Assembly (NCBI GenBank): GCA_000431835.1
Contig: HF987960.1
Span: 1 to 64,000 of the forward strand
Source: Succinatimonas sp. CAG:777
GTDB taxonomy: Bacteria; Pseudomonadota; Gammaproteobacteria; Enterobacterales; Succinivibrionaceae
Reading direction: 5' to 3'
DNA: 64,000 nucleotides
In this document: piece by piece, positions 16,980 to 26,529 of the stretch
Layout of the letters: every line of letters starts with the position of its first letter
Position numbering within the stretch: position 1 is the first letter of the stretch
Position numbers and translations under genes: made by a program
Notes under the pieces: model-generated
What the model was told of the DNA's origin: nothing
Database searches by the model: none
Seen by the model: the letters and a program-made list of their open reading frames with translations, nothing else

Positions 16980-17975
16980 TTAGTTTTCTGATTCTGCTTT
17001 TAAGTTTTCAACAGAATTATTGTTTTCCTCAGTCTTTTTATCGAACCATAAGAAGATGTTTGCAAGGATGGTACCTGAAATTGAGTGCCATACACATGAA
17101 ACAGCTGAAGCAATAGCTGCTTCTGCTGAGGTTGGGAAGAACTTACCGCAAAGACCAGTTGCCAAACCAGCGTTCTGAACACCAACTTCGATTGATAAAG
17201 TTCTCTTTTTAGCTGTGCTCATACCAAAGAATTTAGCAGCAACATAACCTAAAACATAACCAAATGCATTGTGACAGAAGATGCAAGCAAAGATGATTAA
17301 GCCTGACTGTAAGAACTTGTCTCCATGAACTGCGATAACACCACCTACGATTAGAGCAAAACCAATTACAGCAACACCTGGCATTACCTGACGAACCTGC
17401 TTGAAGAACTCATACTTGTGGAACATGATATTGCATGATGAACCGATAGCTACAGGAATAATGGTAACTAACAGCATGAACTGGAACATGCTCCATGGAT
17501 CGATATCAATTCTCTGACCAATTAACAGGTTAACTAATAATGGAGTAGCAACAGGCGCAATTAAAGTTGAAACTGTAGTCATACCAACAGAGAAAGCTAC
17601 GTCGCCTTTGCATAAGAAAGACATGATGTTTGATGAAACACCACCAGGGCAGCAACCTACTAGAACTAGACCTAATGTTAGACCATCTGACAGGTTAAAA
17701 GTCTGGGCAATGAAAATTGCAAGTAATGGCATGATGGTAAACTGAGCTACAGCACCTACGAAAATATCAAAAGGTCGCTGAGCTAAAATTTTGTAATCCT
17801 GTCTACCTAAAGTCATACCCATTGAAAGCATAATTACACCAAGAATAATGATCTGGGTAGTACCCTTCACGAAAGTACAGGTTTGTGGAACAAAGTAAGC
17901 TAGTACAGCAGTACCAATCACGAATAAGGCAGTAAACTTGGCTAAGATCCTGCTTACAGCGATTAAAAATGACAT
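16980..17975 (-). CDS. Bile acid:sodium symporter (BASS) family transporter
   Basis: Integral membrane protein of 331 residues with about nine to ten hydrophobic segments. BASS hallmarks are VLVGCCPGGVSSNIMSFLCKGD and the later EVGVQNAGLATGL, which build the two Na+ sites in this fold. Family members carry bile acids, pantothenate, ketopantoate or other organic anions; the substrate cannot be told from sequence. The C-terminal 25 residues are hydrophilic and variable. The gene stands alone with a long leader region. Confidence 0.88.
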   Translation of the reverse strand: MSFLIAVSRILAKFTALFVIGTAVLAYFVPQTCTFVKGTTQIIILGVIMLSMGMTLGRQDYKILAQRPFDIFVGAVAQFTIMPLLAIFIAQTFNLSDGLTLGLVLVGCCPGGVSSNIMSFLCKGDVAFSVGMTTVSTLIAPVATPLLVNLLIGQRIDIDPWSMFQFMLLVTIIPVAIGSSCNIMFHKYEFFKQVRQVMPGVAVIGFALIVGGVIAVHGDKFLQSGLIIFACIFCHNAFGYVLGYVAAKFFGMSTAKKRTLSIEVGVQNAGLATGLCGKFFPTSAEAAIASAVSCVWHSISGTILANIFLWFDKKTEENNNSVENLKAESEN

Positions 17976-18474
17976 TTTGATATTTCCTTAAGTAAAAATT
18001 TCCTATTGGCAAAAAATTAAAACTCCACGACTGAAGCGGTAGCAACAGATGGTTTAAAGTCCTGTTGAAAGGTGTTTCCTTAGAATTAGGTGAATACAGT
18101 TACAGGGGGTAGGTTGTCTGCAACAAAAGGGTGGTTTTGCACCCACTTGCCTTAAATCAGCCTGATAAGCTAGTTTAAAGGTCTTAATGGCATTGTGTGC
18201 CGAAGAGTATTATCTGTGGTATCAGATAACGGTAACAATAATATGACAAAACACCTGCATAATAAAGGTATTAACAAAAACATAGCTCTAGTTCATTGTA
18301 ATGACGTGTAATTTTTATGAAAATTAATACCATCTGTGTTGGTAAAAGGATAATTTATTAAACATAACTTTACTCAAGGTTCAGTTTTGACTTTAGATAT
18401 TTATGATATTTGCAGAAGCGTAAATAGAAGCATATTGAATATTTGCTCTCATTTCTTACTTTCTACATAGTTCT
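17976..18474. other. Intergenic region with several small dyads
   Basis: About 500 bases between divergent genes. Seen: a GGGTG-N6-CACCC hairpin (18129-18144) followed on the minus strand by TTTTGTTG, and TTATCTG-N6-CAGATAA (18210-18229). Both could be leader structures or operators for the symporter gene. No coding frame and no riboswitch class was recognised. Confidence 0.4.
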
Positions 18475-18534
18475 TTGTATCAATATCGTATGTATGTATG
18501 CTATTCTATGCCTTGTATAAAGAGGATAAATCAA

Positions 18535-19587
18535 TTGATTAGCAAAGATAATCTGAAGACTTACTGCCAATACCCAATAAAAGCACTGTGCTCAGGAAGG
18601 TTCTATTTTGACGTGTTGTTTAAGTTAAAAGGAATGGGACTTGCGTACTTATTTATCATAAGTTTAGTCTTATCTATCCCTGCTACCATTAAGGTAAATG
18701 CAGTTTTAAATACTTTTAAAAGTATTGAATTACCGTCTCTAGTAGCTTCAATCCCTCCCAGCTATTTATCTGATGATGGAGTTTTAACACCAAAGAACAG
18801 TTCTGATGCCTACAAAGAAATAAAAACTTCTAAAGGCATGTTAGCAATTGTCTACAATGTAGATGATAAAAATATTGCTAATACAGAAAATCCTATAGTT
18901 GAACTCAATTCAAAAACTATTGCTGTAAAGTCAGGAGGCAAAGACACTGTTGTAGCATATACCGATCTCTTTGAGAAAGGTTCTGATTTTAATCCTGTTG
19001 AAGCAGCTTCTTTGGTAGATGATGTCTTTGGTGTTGCCAAAACTGTAATGTACTTTTTTATCGCAGGTTGGTTTTTCTTTATTTTAGCTTTTAATGCACT
19101 AGTCATTGCTGTTCTATCAAAGGCAATCTTCTTATTTGTAGGAAAAATGAAGACCAACTTTGTTAACGTGTTACGTATGTCTTCATTTGCAAATACGATT
19201 GTAGGTGTAGTTTTAGCTATTGAATTTTTCATTAACATAAAATTGTCATATGGTCTGGTATGCCTGTTGCCTATGGTTTATATGGGATTGTTTATAAAAG
19301 TCTTCAGATCAGAAATTGAAAATAACGGTATAGAGAATTTTGTAAAGAAATTTACTCCCGAAGGAACTAGAGTTAGAAACTACGGTTCAGAGGAATCAAA
19401 CGAGAAAAAAGACCTTTCTGAATATACAAGTGGACTTAATTCAACTAGTAACAGGAAGTCATCAGAGGATAATATCGGTGCTGATGCAAACACAAGTATA
19501 AAAGACAGTTCTCAAAATAATAACAGTGACAAAGACAATGGTTCTTCTAATGATGAAAAAGGCGGACCAGGTTTCTTTGCTCCATAA
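18535..19587 (+). CDS. DUF1189-like membrane protein with low-complexity tail
   Basis: Unknown function. About four transmembrane segments: one N-terminal (MGLAYLFIISLVLSIPATI) and three between residues about 170 and 265, separated by an extracytoplasmic domain of about 110 residues. The layout and N-terminal pattern resemble DUF1189 proteins. The last 70 residues are rich in Ser, Asn, Asp and Lys. The TTG at 18535 is preferred because AAGAGGA precedes it by 8 bases; in-frame ATGs at 18490 and 18508 lack a ribosome site. A secreted-protein gene follows 21 bases after, probably in one operon. Confidence 0.6.
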   Translation: MISKDNLKTYCQYPIKALCSGRFYFDVLFKLKGMGLAYLFIISLVLSIPATIKVNAVLNTFKSIELPSLVASIPPSYLSDDGVLTPKNSSDAYKEIKTSKGMLAIVYNVDDKNIANTENPIVELNSKTIAVKSGGKDTVVAYTDLFEKGSDFNPVEAASLVDDVFGVAKTVMYFFIAGWFFFILAFNALVIAVLSKAIFLFVGKMKTNFVNVLRMSSFANTIVGVVLAIEFFINIKLSYGLVCLLPMVYMGLFIKVFRSEIENNGIENFVKKFTPEGTRVRNYGSEESNEKKDLSEYTSGLNSTSNRKSSEDNIGADANTSIKDSSQNNNSDKDNGSSNDEKGGPGFFAP

Positions 19588-19608
19588 ATAACAGCTAAGG
19601 ACACATCC

Positions 19609-20007
19609 ATGAAAAAATTTTTGCTAACAGCATTTATAGGCGCTTTTATAAGTTGCAATGCGCAAGCTTTAGAAGTAACCGTAGATAATCAGACCAAGGC
19701 TACTGTGGTGATGGCTTTTTCTTATCTAGATAAAACTTCAAAAGAGTGGGTTGTGGATGGATGGTATAACGTAAAACCACAAAAGAAAGGTATTATTAAC
19801 TTAGATACCGACAATGATATCTATTATCTTTACTCAGAGTTTTCAAACGGAAAGAAACTTGAAGGTGGTAATGGCTCAATCAAGTTAAAAGTGCAGGAGC
19901 GATCCTTCTTCTATAAGCAGAATGATGCTCCATCATCTTTAAACAGGGAAGTAAGTTTCTTACGCGCTCGTGGTAATTTAGGTAAAGCTGTAATTAAGAT
20001 TAAGTAG
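19609..20007 (+). CDS. Secreted DUF1036-like protein
   Basis: 132 residues with a clear signal peptide (MKKFLLTAFIGAFISCNAQA, cut before LEVTV). The mature part, VDNQTKATVVMAFSYLD...EWVVDGWYNVKP, follows the DUF1036 pattern of N-x-T, AxxY and GWxxVxP. Function unknown; location is the periplasm or beyond. It appears to be the second gene of a pair with the preceding membrane protein. Confidence 0.65.
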   Translation: MKKFLLTAFIGAFISCNAQALEVTVDNQTKATVVMAFSYLDKTSKEWVVDGWYNVKPQKKGIINLDTDNDIYYLYSEFSNGKKLEGGNGSIKLKVQERSFFYKQNDAPSSLNREVSFLRARGNLGKAVIKIK

Positions 20008-20028
20008 TTTTCTGATTTTGAGAATATA

Positions 20029-20050
20029 AAGGCGATCATAAGATCGCCTT
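20029..20050. terminator. Hairpin between convergent genes
   Basis: Perfect 9-bp stem AAGGCGATC/GATCGCCTT with loop ATAA. It lies between the secreted-protein gene and the convergent MYG1 gene. The U tract is modest. Confidence 0.6.
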
Positions 20051-20079
20051 AAATATTTACAAACAATGAACCAGAAGGC

Positions 20080-21063
20080 TTATTCAGCCTTTTCTCCAAG
20101 CTCTAACCATAGCTTTGCTAACTCAAGATTATCCTCATAGGTCTGAGCACCGCCAGTAAAGCCTGATTTATGGATAAAGGTTAAATTCTTAAGCCCAGTA
20201 ACTTTGTCTAGCTCAACATCATTTAAACCTCTCCACTCTTTAGGAGCAGAAAGTCTATTCTTAAATCTTTGTGCTTTAGATACAGGTAAAGACTGCACTC
20301 TCCAACGCATATTTCTATCAGGATATACTGCAATCAAGCAATCTTTAAATTCATCTGGGTGATTTAATACAGCCTGAGTCCAAGGTAATCTTTCATGGAT
20401 GATAAGCATTGGACCTCCATGATAGAAAGATAAAACCTTATCAATACCGCTTTCAGTTGTAAGAGCATTAATTGCTGTATTTAAAAGAATAGTTCTCAGC
20501 ATCTTTACTGTTGCAGCAAAGGCTTTGTCCTGTTCAGCTCCTGTTGCATTAGGAATGTTCATCATGGCAACAATAAAAGGAATATCAGGGGATGCCTGGT
20601 ACAGTTCGTTTAAAGCACCAACAATCTCTTTTTCTTTAGGAGTATCCGCTTGAGAAATTTCATCAACATAAGCTGTTAATTGACCATTGTCATTTAAGTC
20701 AATCATGGTCATAAAATCAGTATCGATACGCTTGAATGATTCATCGATAACTTTTGCAGATGGATTAAATGGAAGCTCTTTTTTAGCAACAGCTTTTAAG
20801 TAATCGTGACCAAACTTTTTCCACATAAGACCTGCTGTGGCGTATTTAATCCCATTATCTCTGCTTAAAGTAAATTCTTTAGAATGGTGATCAAAATGCT
20901 TTTCGTCATTTTGATTTGAAACATCAATAATGATATCTGCTTTTTCTAGTTCTTCAGGATCTCGTGATCTTATGATTGAACTGTTTTCAAAAAGGTAGGT
21001 TAAAATGGCACAGGCTGTAGTTTCATCAGCATGAAAAGTGCCATTATGAGTTGCTATAATCAT
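20080..21063 (-). CDS. MYG1 family (UPF0160) DHH-like protein
   Basis: 327 residues. The N-terminus HNGTFHADETTACAILTYLF, the IIDVSNQNDEKHFDHHSKEF metal-site region and the later GGPMLIIHERLPWTQAVL block are typical of the MYG1/UPF0160 family. The family has a DHH-type fold, and eukaryotic members are reported to be 3'-5' RNA exonucleases. Its role in this bacterium is unknown. Single gene on the minus strand, divergent from the dihydrouridine synthase. Confidence 0.85.
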   Translation of the reverse strand: MIIATHNGTFHADETTACAILTYLFENSSIIRSRDPEELEKADIIIDVSNQNDEKHFDHHSKEFTLSRDNGIKYATAGLMWKKFGHDYLKAVAKKELPFNPSAKVIDESFKRIDTDFMTMIDLNDNGQLTAYVDEISQADTPKEKEIVGALNELYQASPDIPFIVAMMNIPNATGAEQDKAFAATVKMLRTILLNTAINALTTESGIDKVLSFYHGGPMLIIHERLPWTQAVLNHPDEFKDCLIAVYPDRNMRWRVQSLPVSKAQRFKNRLSAPKEWRGLNDVELDKVTGLKNLTFIHKSGFTGGAQTYEDNLELAKLWLELGEKAE

Positions 21064-21204
21064 AGTCGCTCCTTAGCATAATATGATTTTATCACAGGCT
21101 AGGAGTTGTCCTAAAAAAAATCATAACAAAGCTTCAAATTTGTTAAGATATGCGAGCTTAAACCTTAGTCTTAAAAATGATCTTTAACCGAGTGTGCATT
21201 TACT

Positions 21205-22185
21205 ATGAATAATTACAAAGTTTATTTAGCTCCATTAGAGGGATTAGCAGATGGTCCCATGAGAAAAGTTCTATGTGCACACGGTGGTTATGATCTGTGC
21301 TTTTCTGAGTTCATTAGAGTAACTGATCTGCCTGTTTCAGAGAAGACATTGTTACGTGAAGTTCCTGAATATCAAAATGACTGTAAAACCGAAGATGGAA
21401 CCGATGTGCGTATTCAATTTTTAGGAGACAATCCGGATACTATGGCAAGGTCAGCTGTGCTTGCAAATAATCTTGGAGCACGTTCTATTGATATCAATTT
21501 TGGCTGCCCTTCAAGATTTGTTCATCACTCCGGTTCCATGCTCTTAAAGGAGCCTGAGCTATTGCATGAAATTGTAGAAACAGTAAGAGCAAAGTTAGAT
21601 CCTGCTTGTGACTTGTCAGTAAAAGTAAGATTAGGTTTTTTAGATAAGAGTGAAGCGCCAACTATCATTAAAGCTATAGCTGTCGATGGTGTAAAAGAAA
21701 TTACAGTTCATTGCAGAACCAGAAAAGATCTCTACAGAGTTGAAGCTTTAGACTGGTCTTGTATGAAGCCTTTACATGCATTGTGTCCAGGTATTACTTT
21801 AATTGCTAATGGAAATATAAACTCACGAAATGAAGCTTTAGAGTGCGAAAAACAAACTTTATGTGATCACTTTATGTGTGGACGAGGAGCATTTCCTGTT
21901 CCTAATATAGGTCATGTGATTAAAGAAAATGCAAAGCCTTTTTCATTAGCGCAGATCTTAAAGACAGATATTGAGGTAATCGAAGAGTTTTCAAAGTCTG
22001 ACAGAACTGAAAAGATCGTTATGGATAGAGCAAAGCAGTTCTTAGGATATGCAAGAGTTCACAGAAAAGAGTTAAATCCTTTCTTTAAAAGATTTTGTCA
22101 GTGCGTAAGCGTAGGCGATGGGATAAAATTACTAGAAGATGAAATTAAAGCTTTGGAGAGTGAAACTGATGAAAAATATGATTGA
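21205..22185 (+). CDS. tRNA-dihydrouridine synthase (DusC-like)
   Basis: FMN enzyme reducing uridines in tRNA D-loops. Motifs: YLAPLEGLADGPMR, CFSEFIRV, IDINFGCPSRFVHHSGS with the catalytic Cys, VKVRLG, VHCRTR and FMCGRGAF. LCFSEFIRV resembles DusC (LCITEFVRV) more than DusA or DusB, so modification of U16 is the best guess. The next gene starts inside its last codons. Confidence 0.88.
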   Translation: MNNYKVYLAPLEGLADGPMRKVLCAHGGYDLCFSEFIRVTDLPVSEKTLLREVPEYQNDCKTEDGTDVRIQFLGDNPDTMARSAVLANNLGARSIDINFGCPSRFVHHSGSMLLKEPELLHEIVETVRAKLDPACDLSVKVRLGFLDKSEAPTIIKAIAVDGVKEITVHCRTRKDLYRVEALDWSCMKPLHALCPGITLIANGNINSRNEALECEKQTLCDHFMCGRGAFPVPNIGHVIKENAKPFSLAQILKTDIEVIEEFSKSDRTEKIVMDRAKQFLGYARVHRKELNPFFKRFCQCVSVGDGIKLLEDEIKALESETDEKYD

Positions 22186-22699
22186 ATTAAAAACAAGAAT
22201 TTCAAGATTTATAAGTAATTCATTAGTTTTAAGTTCATTTTTAGCAGGTGCTTTATATTCATTGGAAGCTACAGCTGTACAAGTAGCTTATTTTCCTCCT
22301 GTGCCTGAATCCTGGAATGTAACCGTAGAAGGGGATACTGTAGTTTACTCTTCACCAGTTAATAAAACACAGCCTACACCCAGTTCAACAATTCGTTTTA
22401 CCTATTCAAAGAGAACCATGGGTAAAGATGCTAAAAAGGTTGTTGATGATTATGTAAATCAAAACCAGTGTAAAGAAGCTAAAACTCTAGGAAAAGGTTT
22501 TTATACAGCCTCTTGTCCAAATATAGGCCGAGATGTAGTTGTAATTGGTGAAGTAAACAATATGTACACTGTAGAGATCTCAGGAGACTACAACACAGTT
22601 TCATCAAATCTAATCAATGCTTATGTTAATTCAATAGTAAACGGCAAGAGGACTTTTGATAACAGAGATATTGGTGAACCTGTAAACAGCAATGAGTAG
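22169..22699 (+). CDS. Predicted exported protein of unknown function
   Basis: About 176 residues starting within the 3' end of the dihydrouridine synthase gene. The ATG at 22169 has GGAG upstream; 22178 is also possible. A hydrophobic stretch followed by LEATA suggests a signal peptide cut before VQVAYFPPVP. Two cysteines (in NQCKEA and ASCPNIG) could form a periplasmic disulfide. No family recognised. Confidence 0.6.
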   Translation: MKNMIELKTRISRFISNSLVLSSFLAGALYSLEATAVQVAYFPPVPESWNVTVEGDTVVYSSPVNKTQPTPSSTIRFTYSKRTMGKDAKKVVDDYVNQNQCKEAKTLGKGFYTASCPNIGRDVVVIGEVNNMYTVEISGDYNTVSSNLINAYVNSIVNGKRTFDNRDIGEPVNSNE

Positions 22700-22733
22700 A
22701 AGACATTAGCTTAATTATTACAGAATAAGGAAG

Positions 22734-22763
22734 AAAGCTTTGCCGTAGTGATGACAAAGCTTT
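22734..22763 (+). terminator. Terminator after the dus operon
   Basis: 9-bp stem AAAGCTTTG/CAAAGCTTT with a 12-base loop, followed by TTAATTTTT. Confidence 0.8.
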
Positions 22764-22780
22764 TTAATTTTTAGGTAAGT

Positions 22781-23545
22781 TTAGTTTTTGTTATTGTCTG
22801 AAATAGTAGTTTCTGCCTTATTCTCTTGATCTTTATGAGAGTTATTAGAACTTACAGTCTCAACACTAGTGCTACCTTTTAAATAAGGAATTAGTTTTGC
22901 ACACAGAGGAATAAAGAAATGGACGGTAGGTCCAGTGCATAAAGCTGCAAACAAGGTTCCTTCTCTAACACCTTCGATAGCACTAAATTCAGTTAAGAAC
23001 AAAGACAAAATAACAGCTGATGTAACTAAGAAAATATCAAAGAATGTTTTTACAAAGCTAAAGCTCTTTTTAACAATAGGGTGGAAGACCTTAATAAAGT
23101 ATTCTCCAGGTACCATTGCTACATTAGCTGTAACAGATAAGGAGACAGCTAAAGCTAAAAGTCCAGTACCGAACACAACTAAAAACCAGCTAGCAAAGTA
23201 GCTAATTTCGGTTGGCAGAATAAATACTAATACGTCAGTTGAAATGTCGATCATAAAAGAGAAAACGAAGCATACAGGGATCTGCATTACTAATTTGCTT
23301 ATATGATCTTTTAACTTCTCTGAACCGATGCAAATAAACATAATCTGCAAAACAATCAGAAGAATATTAAAAATAAAGGCTGTGTCACCTAATGTAAAAG
23401 TTGAATGAAGCGATAATACATAGTATGTTGACGAAATTGGTGTAGTACCAATTTTCGCAAAAGTGATGCACGCAATAGCTGTACCCTGCAAAACTACAGA
23501 GAAAAAAAACAGCACATATCTTTTAAATAATTCTGATTTGCTCAT
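22781..23545 (-). CDS. YczE/YitT-like membrane protein
   Basis: About 254 residues with five to six transmembrane segments. The N-terminal pattern RYVLFFFSVVLQGTAIACIT, KIGTTPISSTYYVLS fits the YczE/YyaS/YitT-type families of unknown transport role. The C-terminal 30 residues are hydrophilic. The ATG at 23545 is chosen because a longer frame (from 23608) would begin directly behind the infA terminator hairpin. Confidence 0.7.
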   Translation of the reverse strand: MSKSELFKRYVLFFFSVVLQGTAIACITFAKIGTTPISSTYYVLSLHSTFTLGDTAFIFNILLIVLQIMFICIGSEKLKDHISKLVMQIPVCFVFSFMIDISTDVLVFILPTEISYFASWFLVVFGTGLLALAVSLSVTANVAMVPGEYFIKVFHPIVKKSFSFVKTFFDIFLVTSAVILSLFLTEFSAIEGVREGTLFAALCTGPTVHFFIPLCAKLIPYLKGSTSVETVSSNNSHKDQENKAETTISDNNKN

Positions 23546-23608
23546 AGTTTTTTTGCTACTTTTAATTGTATTTGAGCTTACAAATGTAAGTATGAGAAAA
23601 AAATACAT

Positions 23609-23634
23609 CCCCGAGTAAACTTACATACTCAGGG
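23609..23634 (-). terminator. infA terminator
   Basis: On the minus strand CCC-GAGTA ... TACTC-GGGG forms a hairpin followed by a U-rich run, 35 bases after the infA stop. Confidence 0.7.
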
Positions 23635-23668
23635 AAACATCTTTTATGACAAGAAATTCTTTTTTGAT

Positions 23669-23887
23669 TTAGCGGGCGCGGAAAGTAATGCGACCCTTGG
23701 TCAGATCGTAAGGAGTGATCTGTACGGTTACTTTGTCACCAGTTAAGATTCTGATGTAATTTTTACGCATTTTGCCTGAAATGTGAGCCATTACGATGTG
23801 GCCATTATCTAGCTGAACGCGGAACATGGTGTTAGGCAGGGTCTCAAGAATAGTGCCCTGCATTTCAATGCTTTCTTCTTTTGCCAT
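23669..23887 (-). CDS. infA: Translation initiation factor IF-1
   Basis: 72-residue OB-fold protein that binds the ribosomal A site during initiation. The sequence is nearly canonical: MAKEESIEMQGTILETLPN, then FRVQLDNGHIVMAHISGKMRK and DLTKGRITFR. Single gene with its own terminator. Confidence 0.98.
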   Translation of the reverse strand: MAKEESIEMQGTILETLPNTMFRVQLDNGHIVMAHISGKMRKNYIRILTGDKVTVQITPYDLTKGRITFRAR

Positions 23888-24058
23888 ATTTAATAAAAGT
23901 TTATACCTATAAAAAACAATTTATGTTTAAAAGGTTACTGTTAACCTGCTTTTAAACGAGCGCTATTATACAACAAATTTTGCGTTACTAATCACAAATG
24001 TCATAAATGTGCTTTATGGTGAGAAAGATTTATCCGTTTACATCTTAAAAATTAGTAT

Positions 24059-25054
24059 TTACTTGAATGAACAACTCTTTTTGTGACCTCGTTTACAGGC
24101 AATTTTGTAGTACTTTCGAGCCATCTCAAGATCTTTTTTTGTGCCACTTCCATGCAAATATGAATATCCGACGCTAGAACATGATTTAACATCATTAAGT
24201 TCACAGCCTTTAAAAAAGTATGAAAATGCCATATTTGGATCATGGTATTTCCCTTTACCTTTTACATACAGCCATGCGCGATTACGGCAGGCTTGACCGA
24301 CATTTAAGTCACAGCCTTTTTCAAAGTATTTTGCAGCAGTACCTTTATTCTGTTTTATTCCTTTTCCATATTCATATAAGAAACCTGCACTATTGCATGC
24401 TTTGCCATCATTAAGAGCGCAACCTCTTTCAAAAAGGCTTAATGACGTCTTGATGCTTTTTACTACGCCATTTCCATATTCATACATGAAACCTAGGTTG
24501 TAACATGCCTTAGATATATTGCTGTCACAGGCGCTCTCATAGTTAGATATAGCTTTTTTGAGATTTCTTTTTGTACCTAAGCCGTAGTTATTCATGACAC
24601 CCGAATAAAGACAGGCTTTTCCTTCACCTTGTGCACAGTAGTCATTGAAAGTTGAAAAGATTTTTTTTAGATCAGTTGATAAAGTTCTGTGGTTAAATGA
24701 TGCGATTGTCTCATCTAAGGAATTAAAACTGTTATTAGCAGCCGAGGTGTTCTTGTGTATATCAGTTTGCAGATTGTTAATTTTATTGAAACTATCCTTA
24801 TCATCAGGTAAATAGATTAAAGCTCCACAAGAAAACATATCATCAAGGTCGCAACCTGCTGAATACATTTGTTCAGCTTTCTTCAAATCAGCATTCTCAG
24901 AGTTTTCGTAATAAACGCCTGCTTGACCACACGAATTAGCCCTACCTTCATTACATTCTTTTATAAGAAAAGATATATCGGAGGTCTCAGCACTTGAGAA
25001 AATTGAATAAGAGAAAATTAAAACTAAAGCAAAGGAATGTTTTTTGATGGTCAT
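24059..25054 (-). CDS. Cys-rich Sel1-repeat exported protein
   Basis: 331 residues with a signal peptide (MTIKKHSFALVLIFSYSIFS). After a less regular first third come about five Sel1-like repeats of roughly 36 residues, such as ACYNLGFMYEYGNGVVKS and ACNSAGFLYEYGKGIKQN, each with a C-x7-C pair. This resembles the Helicobacter Hcp family, where each helix pair is disulfide-locked. A periplasmic scaffold or interaction role is likely; the partner is unknown. dsbB in the same window fits a need for disulfide formation. Confidence 0.85.
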   Translation of the reverse strand: MTIKKHSFALVLIFSYSIFSSAETSDISFLIKECNEGRANSCGQAGVYYENSENADLKKAEQMYSAGCDLDDMFSCGALIYLPDDKDSFNKINNLQTDIHKNTSAANNSFNSLDETIASFNHRTLSTDLKKIFSTFNDYCAQGEGKACLYSGVMNNYGLGTKRNLKKAISNYESACDSNISKACYNLGFMYEYGNGVVKSIKTSLSLFERGCALNDGKACNSAGFLYEYGKGIKQNKGTAAKYFEKGCDLNVGQACRNRAWLYVKGKGKYHDPNMAFSYFFKGCELNDVKSCSSVGYSYLHGSGTKKDLEMARKYYKIACKRGHKKSCSFK

Positions 25055-25305
25055 AGTTTGATGATAAAAGTAATAAACAATTTGTATAAAAGAAACGACA
25101 AATCAAGCTTAAGTTTATTCTTTATTATTCTTGTAAACTAGATTTTTATATAAAAGTTTGAGCTTGGTATCACCTATAAAATACTGTAATTCATTTTGTG
25201 TTTGTAAAACATTATGATATTGTTGTAATGTAACGTTTTTAATAACAGTTTTAACAATAGTTTAAAAAAAATCGTCACAGAATTTTTTACAAATTCGGAG
25301 AAAGC

Positions 25306-26529
25306 ATGACATTAAAAAAAGTTGTCATAACAGGCTTGGGTATTGTTTCATCAATCGGTGTCGGTGTAGATGCAGTACTAAAGTCACTAAAGGAAGGTAA
25401 ATCAGGTATCAAAAAATCTCAGGACTTCGTGGACAGACAAATGCGTTCACAGGTAGCAGGTTTAGTTGATATTGACCTTAAAGAATTTATTGACCGTAGA
25501 GCATTACGCTTTATGGGTGAGGCTGCTGCATATTCTTATATAGCAATGAAAGAAGCTATAGCAATGGCTGGTCTTACAGAAGAAGATATTAGCAATGAAA
25601 GAACTGGTCTGTTTACTGGTTCTGGTGGTGGTGATACTAAAGCCATCGTAGATGCAGCTGATATTCTACGTGAAAAAGGCGTAAAAAAGATTGGCCCTTA
25701 TGCAGTTCCTAAGGCAATGAGTTCAACCACCTCAGCAAACCTAGCAACTGCATTTAAGATTAAAGGAGCATCTTTATCTGTAAGTTCAGCTTGTTCTACT
25801 TCAGCTCACTGCATTGAATTAGCTTGTGATGAAATTGCTTTAGGTCGTCACGATATTATGTTCGCAGGTGGCGGTGAATCAGCAGATTGGACAATTTCAT
25901 GTCTGTTCGATGCAATGGGAGCTCTGTCTAAAGGATATAACGATACTCCTGAGAAAGCATCCAGACCATATGACGCTAACCGAGATGGTTTCGTAATTGG
26001 TGCCGGAGGTGGCATTTTAGTTCTAGAGTCAGAAGAACACGCTAAAGCACGTGGGGCAAATATTATCGCGGAAGTTGTAGGCTTCGGTGCCACCTCTGAT
26101 GGCTATGATATGGTGGCTCCATCAGGTGAAGGCGCAATGCGTTGCATGAAGCGCGCTCTAGAAGGATGTGATTACAAGATTGATTACATCAATACTCATG
26201 GTACCTCTACTGTTTTAGGTGATCTAAAAGAGCTTGAAGCTATTAGAGAAGTATTTGGAGATAACTGTCCACCAATCTCATCTACTAAGTCTATGACAGG
26301 TCATACCTTAGGTGCTGCTGGTGTAAGTGAAGCTATCTTTAGTCTTTTAATGATGCAAAATGATTTTATTGCTCCATCAATAAACGTCGATGAATTAGAC
26401 GAACAGGCTAAAGGCTTTGATATTGTAGCTAATAAGGCAAGAGAAGCTAAACTTGAGACTGTCATGTCAAACAGCTTTGGCTTTGGTGGTACTAACGCAT
26501 CCTTAGTTCTGCACAAATACCATGGCTAA
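25306..26529 (+). CDS. fabB: 3-oxoacyl-ACP synthase I FabB
   Basis: Elongating beta-ketoacyl-ACP synthase needed for unsaturated fatty acid synthesis. Catalytic Cys in SVSSACSTSAHC, His in INTHGTSTVLGD and His in STKSMTGHTLGAAG. It follows E. coli FabB, not FabF, at FAGGGE, FDAMGALSKGYNDTPEKASRPYD and IAPSINVDELDEQA. A GGAGA site precedes the ATG. Its last 8 bases overlap the next gene. Confidence 0.96.
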   Translation: MTLKKVVITGLGIVSSIGVGVDAVLKSLKEGKSGIKKSQDFVDRQMRSQVAGLVDIDLKEFIDRRALRFMGEAAAYSYIAMKEAIAMAGLTEEDISNERTGLFTGSGGGDTKAIVDAADILREKGVKKIGPYAVPKAMSSTTSANLATAFKIKGASLSVSSACSTSAHCIELACDEIALGRHDIMFAGGGESADWTISCLFDAMGALSKGYNDTPEKASRPYDANRDGFVIGAGGGILVLESEEHAKARGANIIAEVVGFGATSDGYDMVAPSGEGAMRCMKRALEGCDYKIDYINTHGTSTVLGDLKELEAIREVFGDNCPPISSTKSMTGHTLGAAGVSEAIFSLLMMQNDFIAPSINVDELDEQAKGFDIVANKAREAKLETVMSNSFGFGGTNASLVLHKYHG

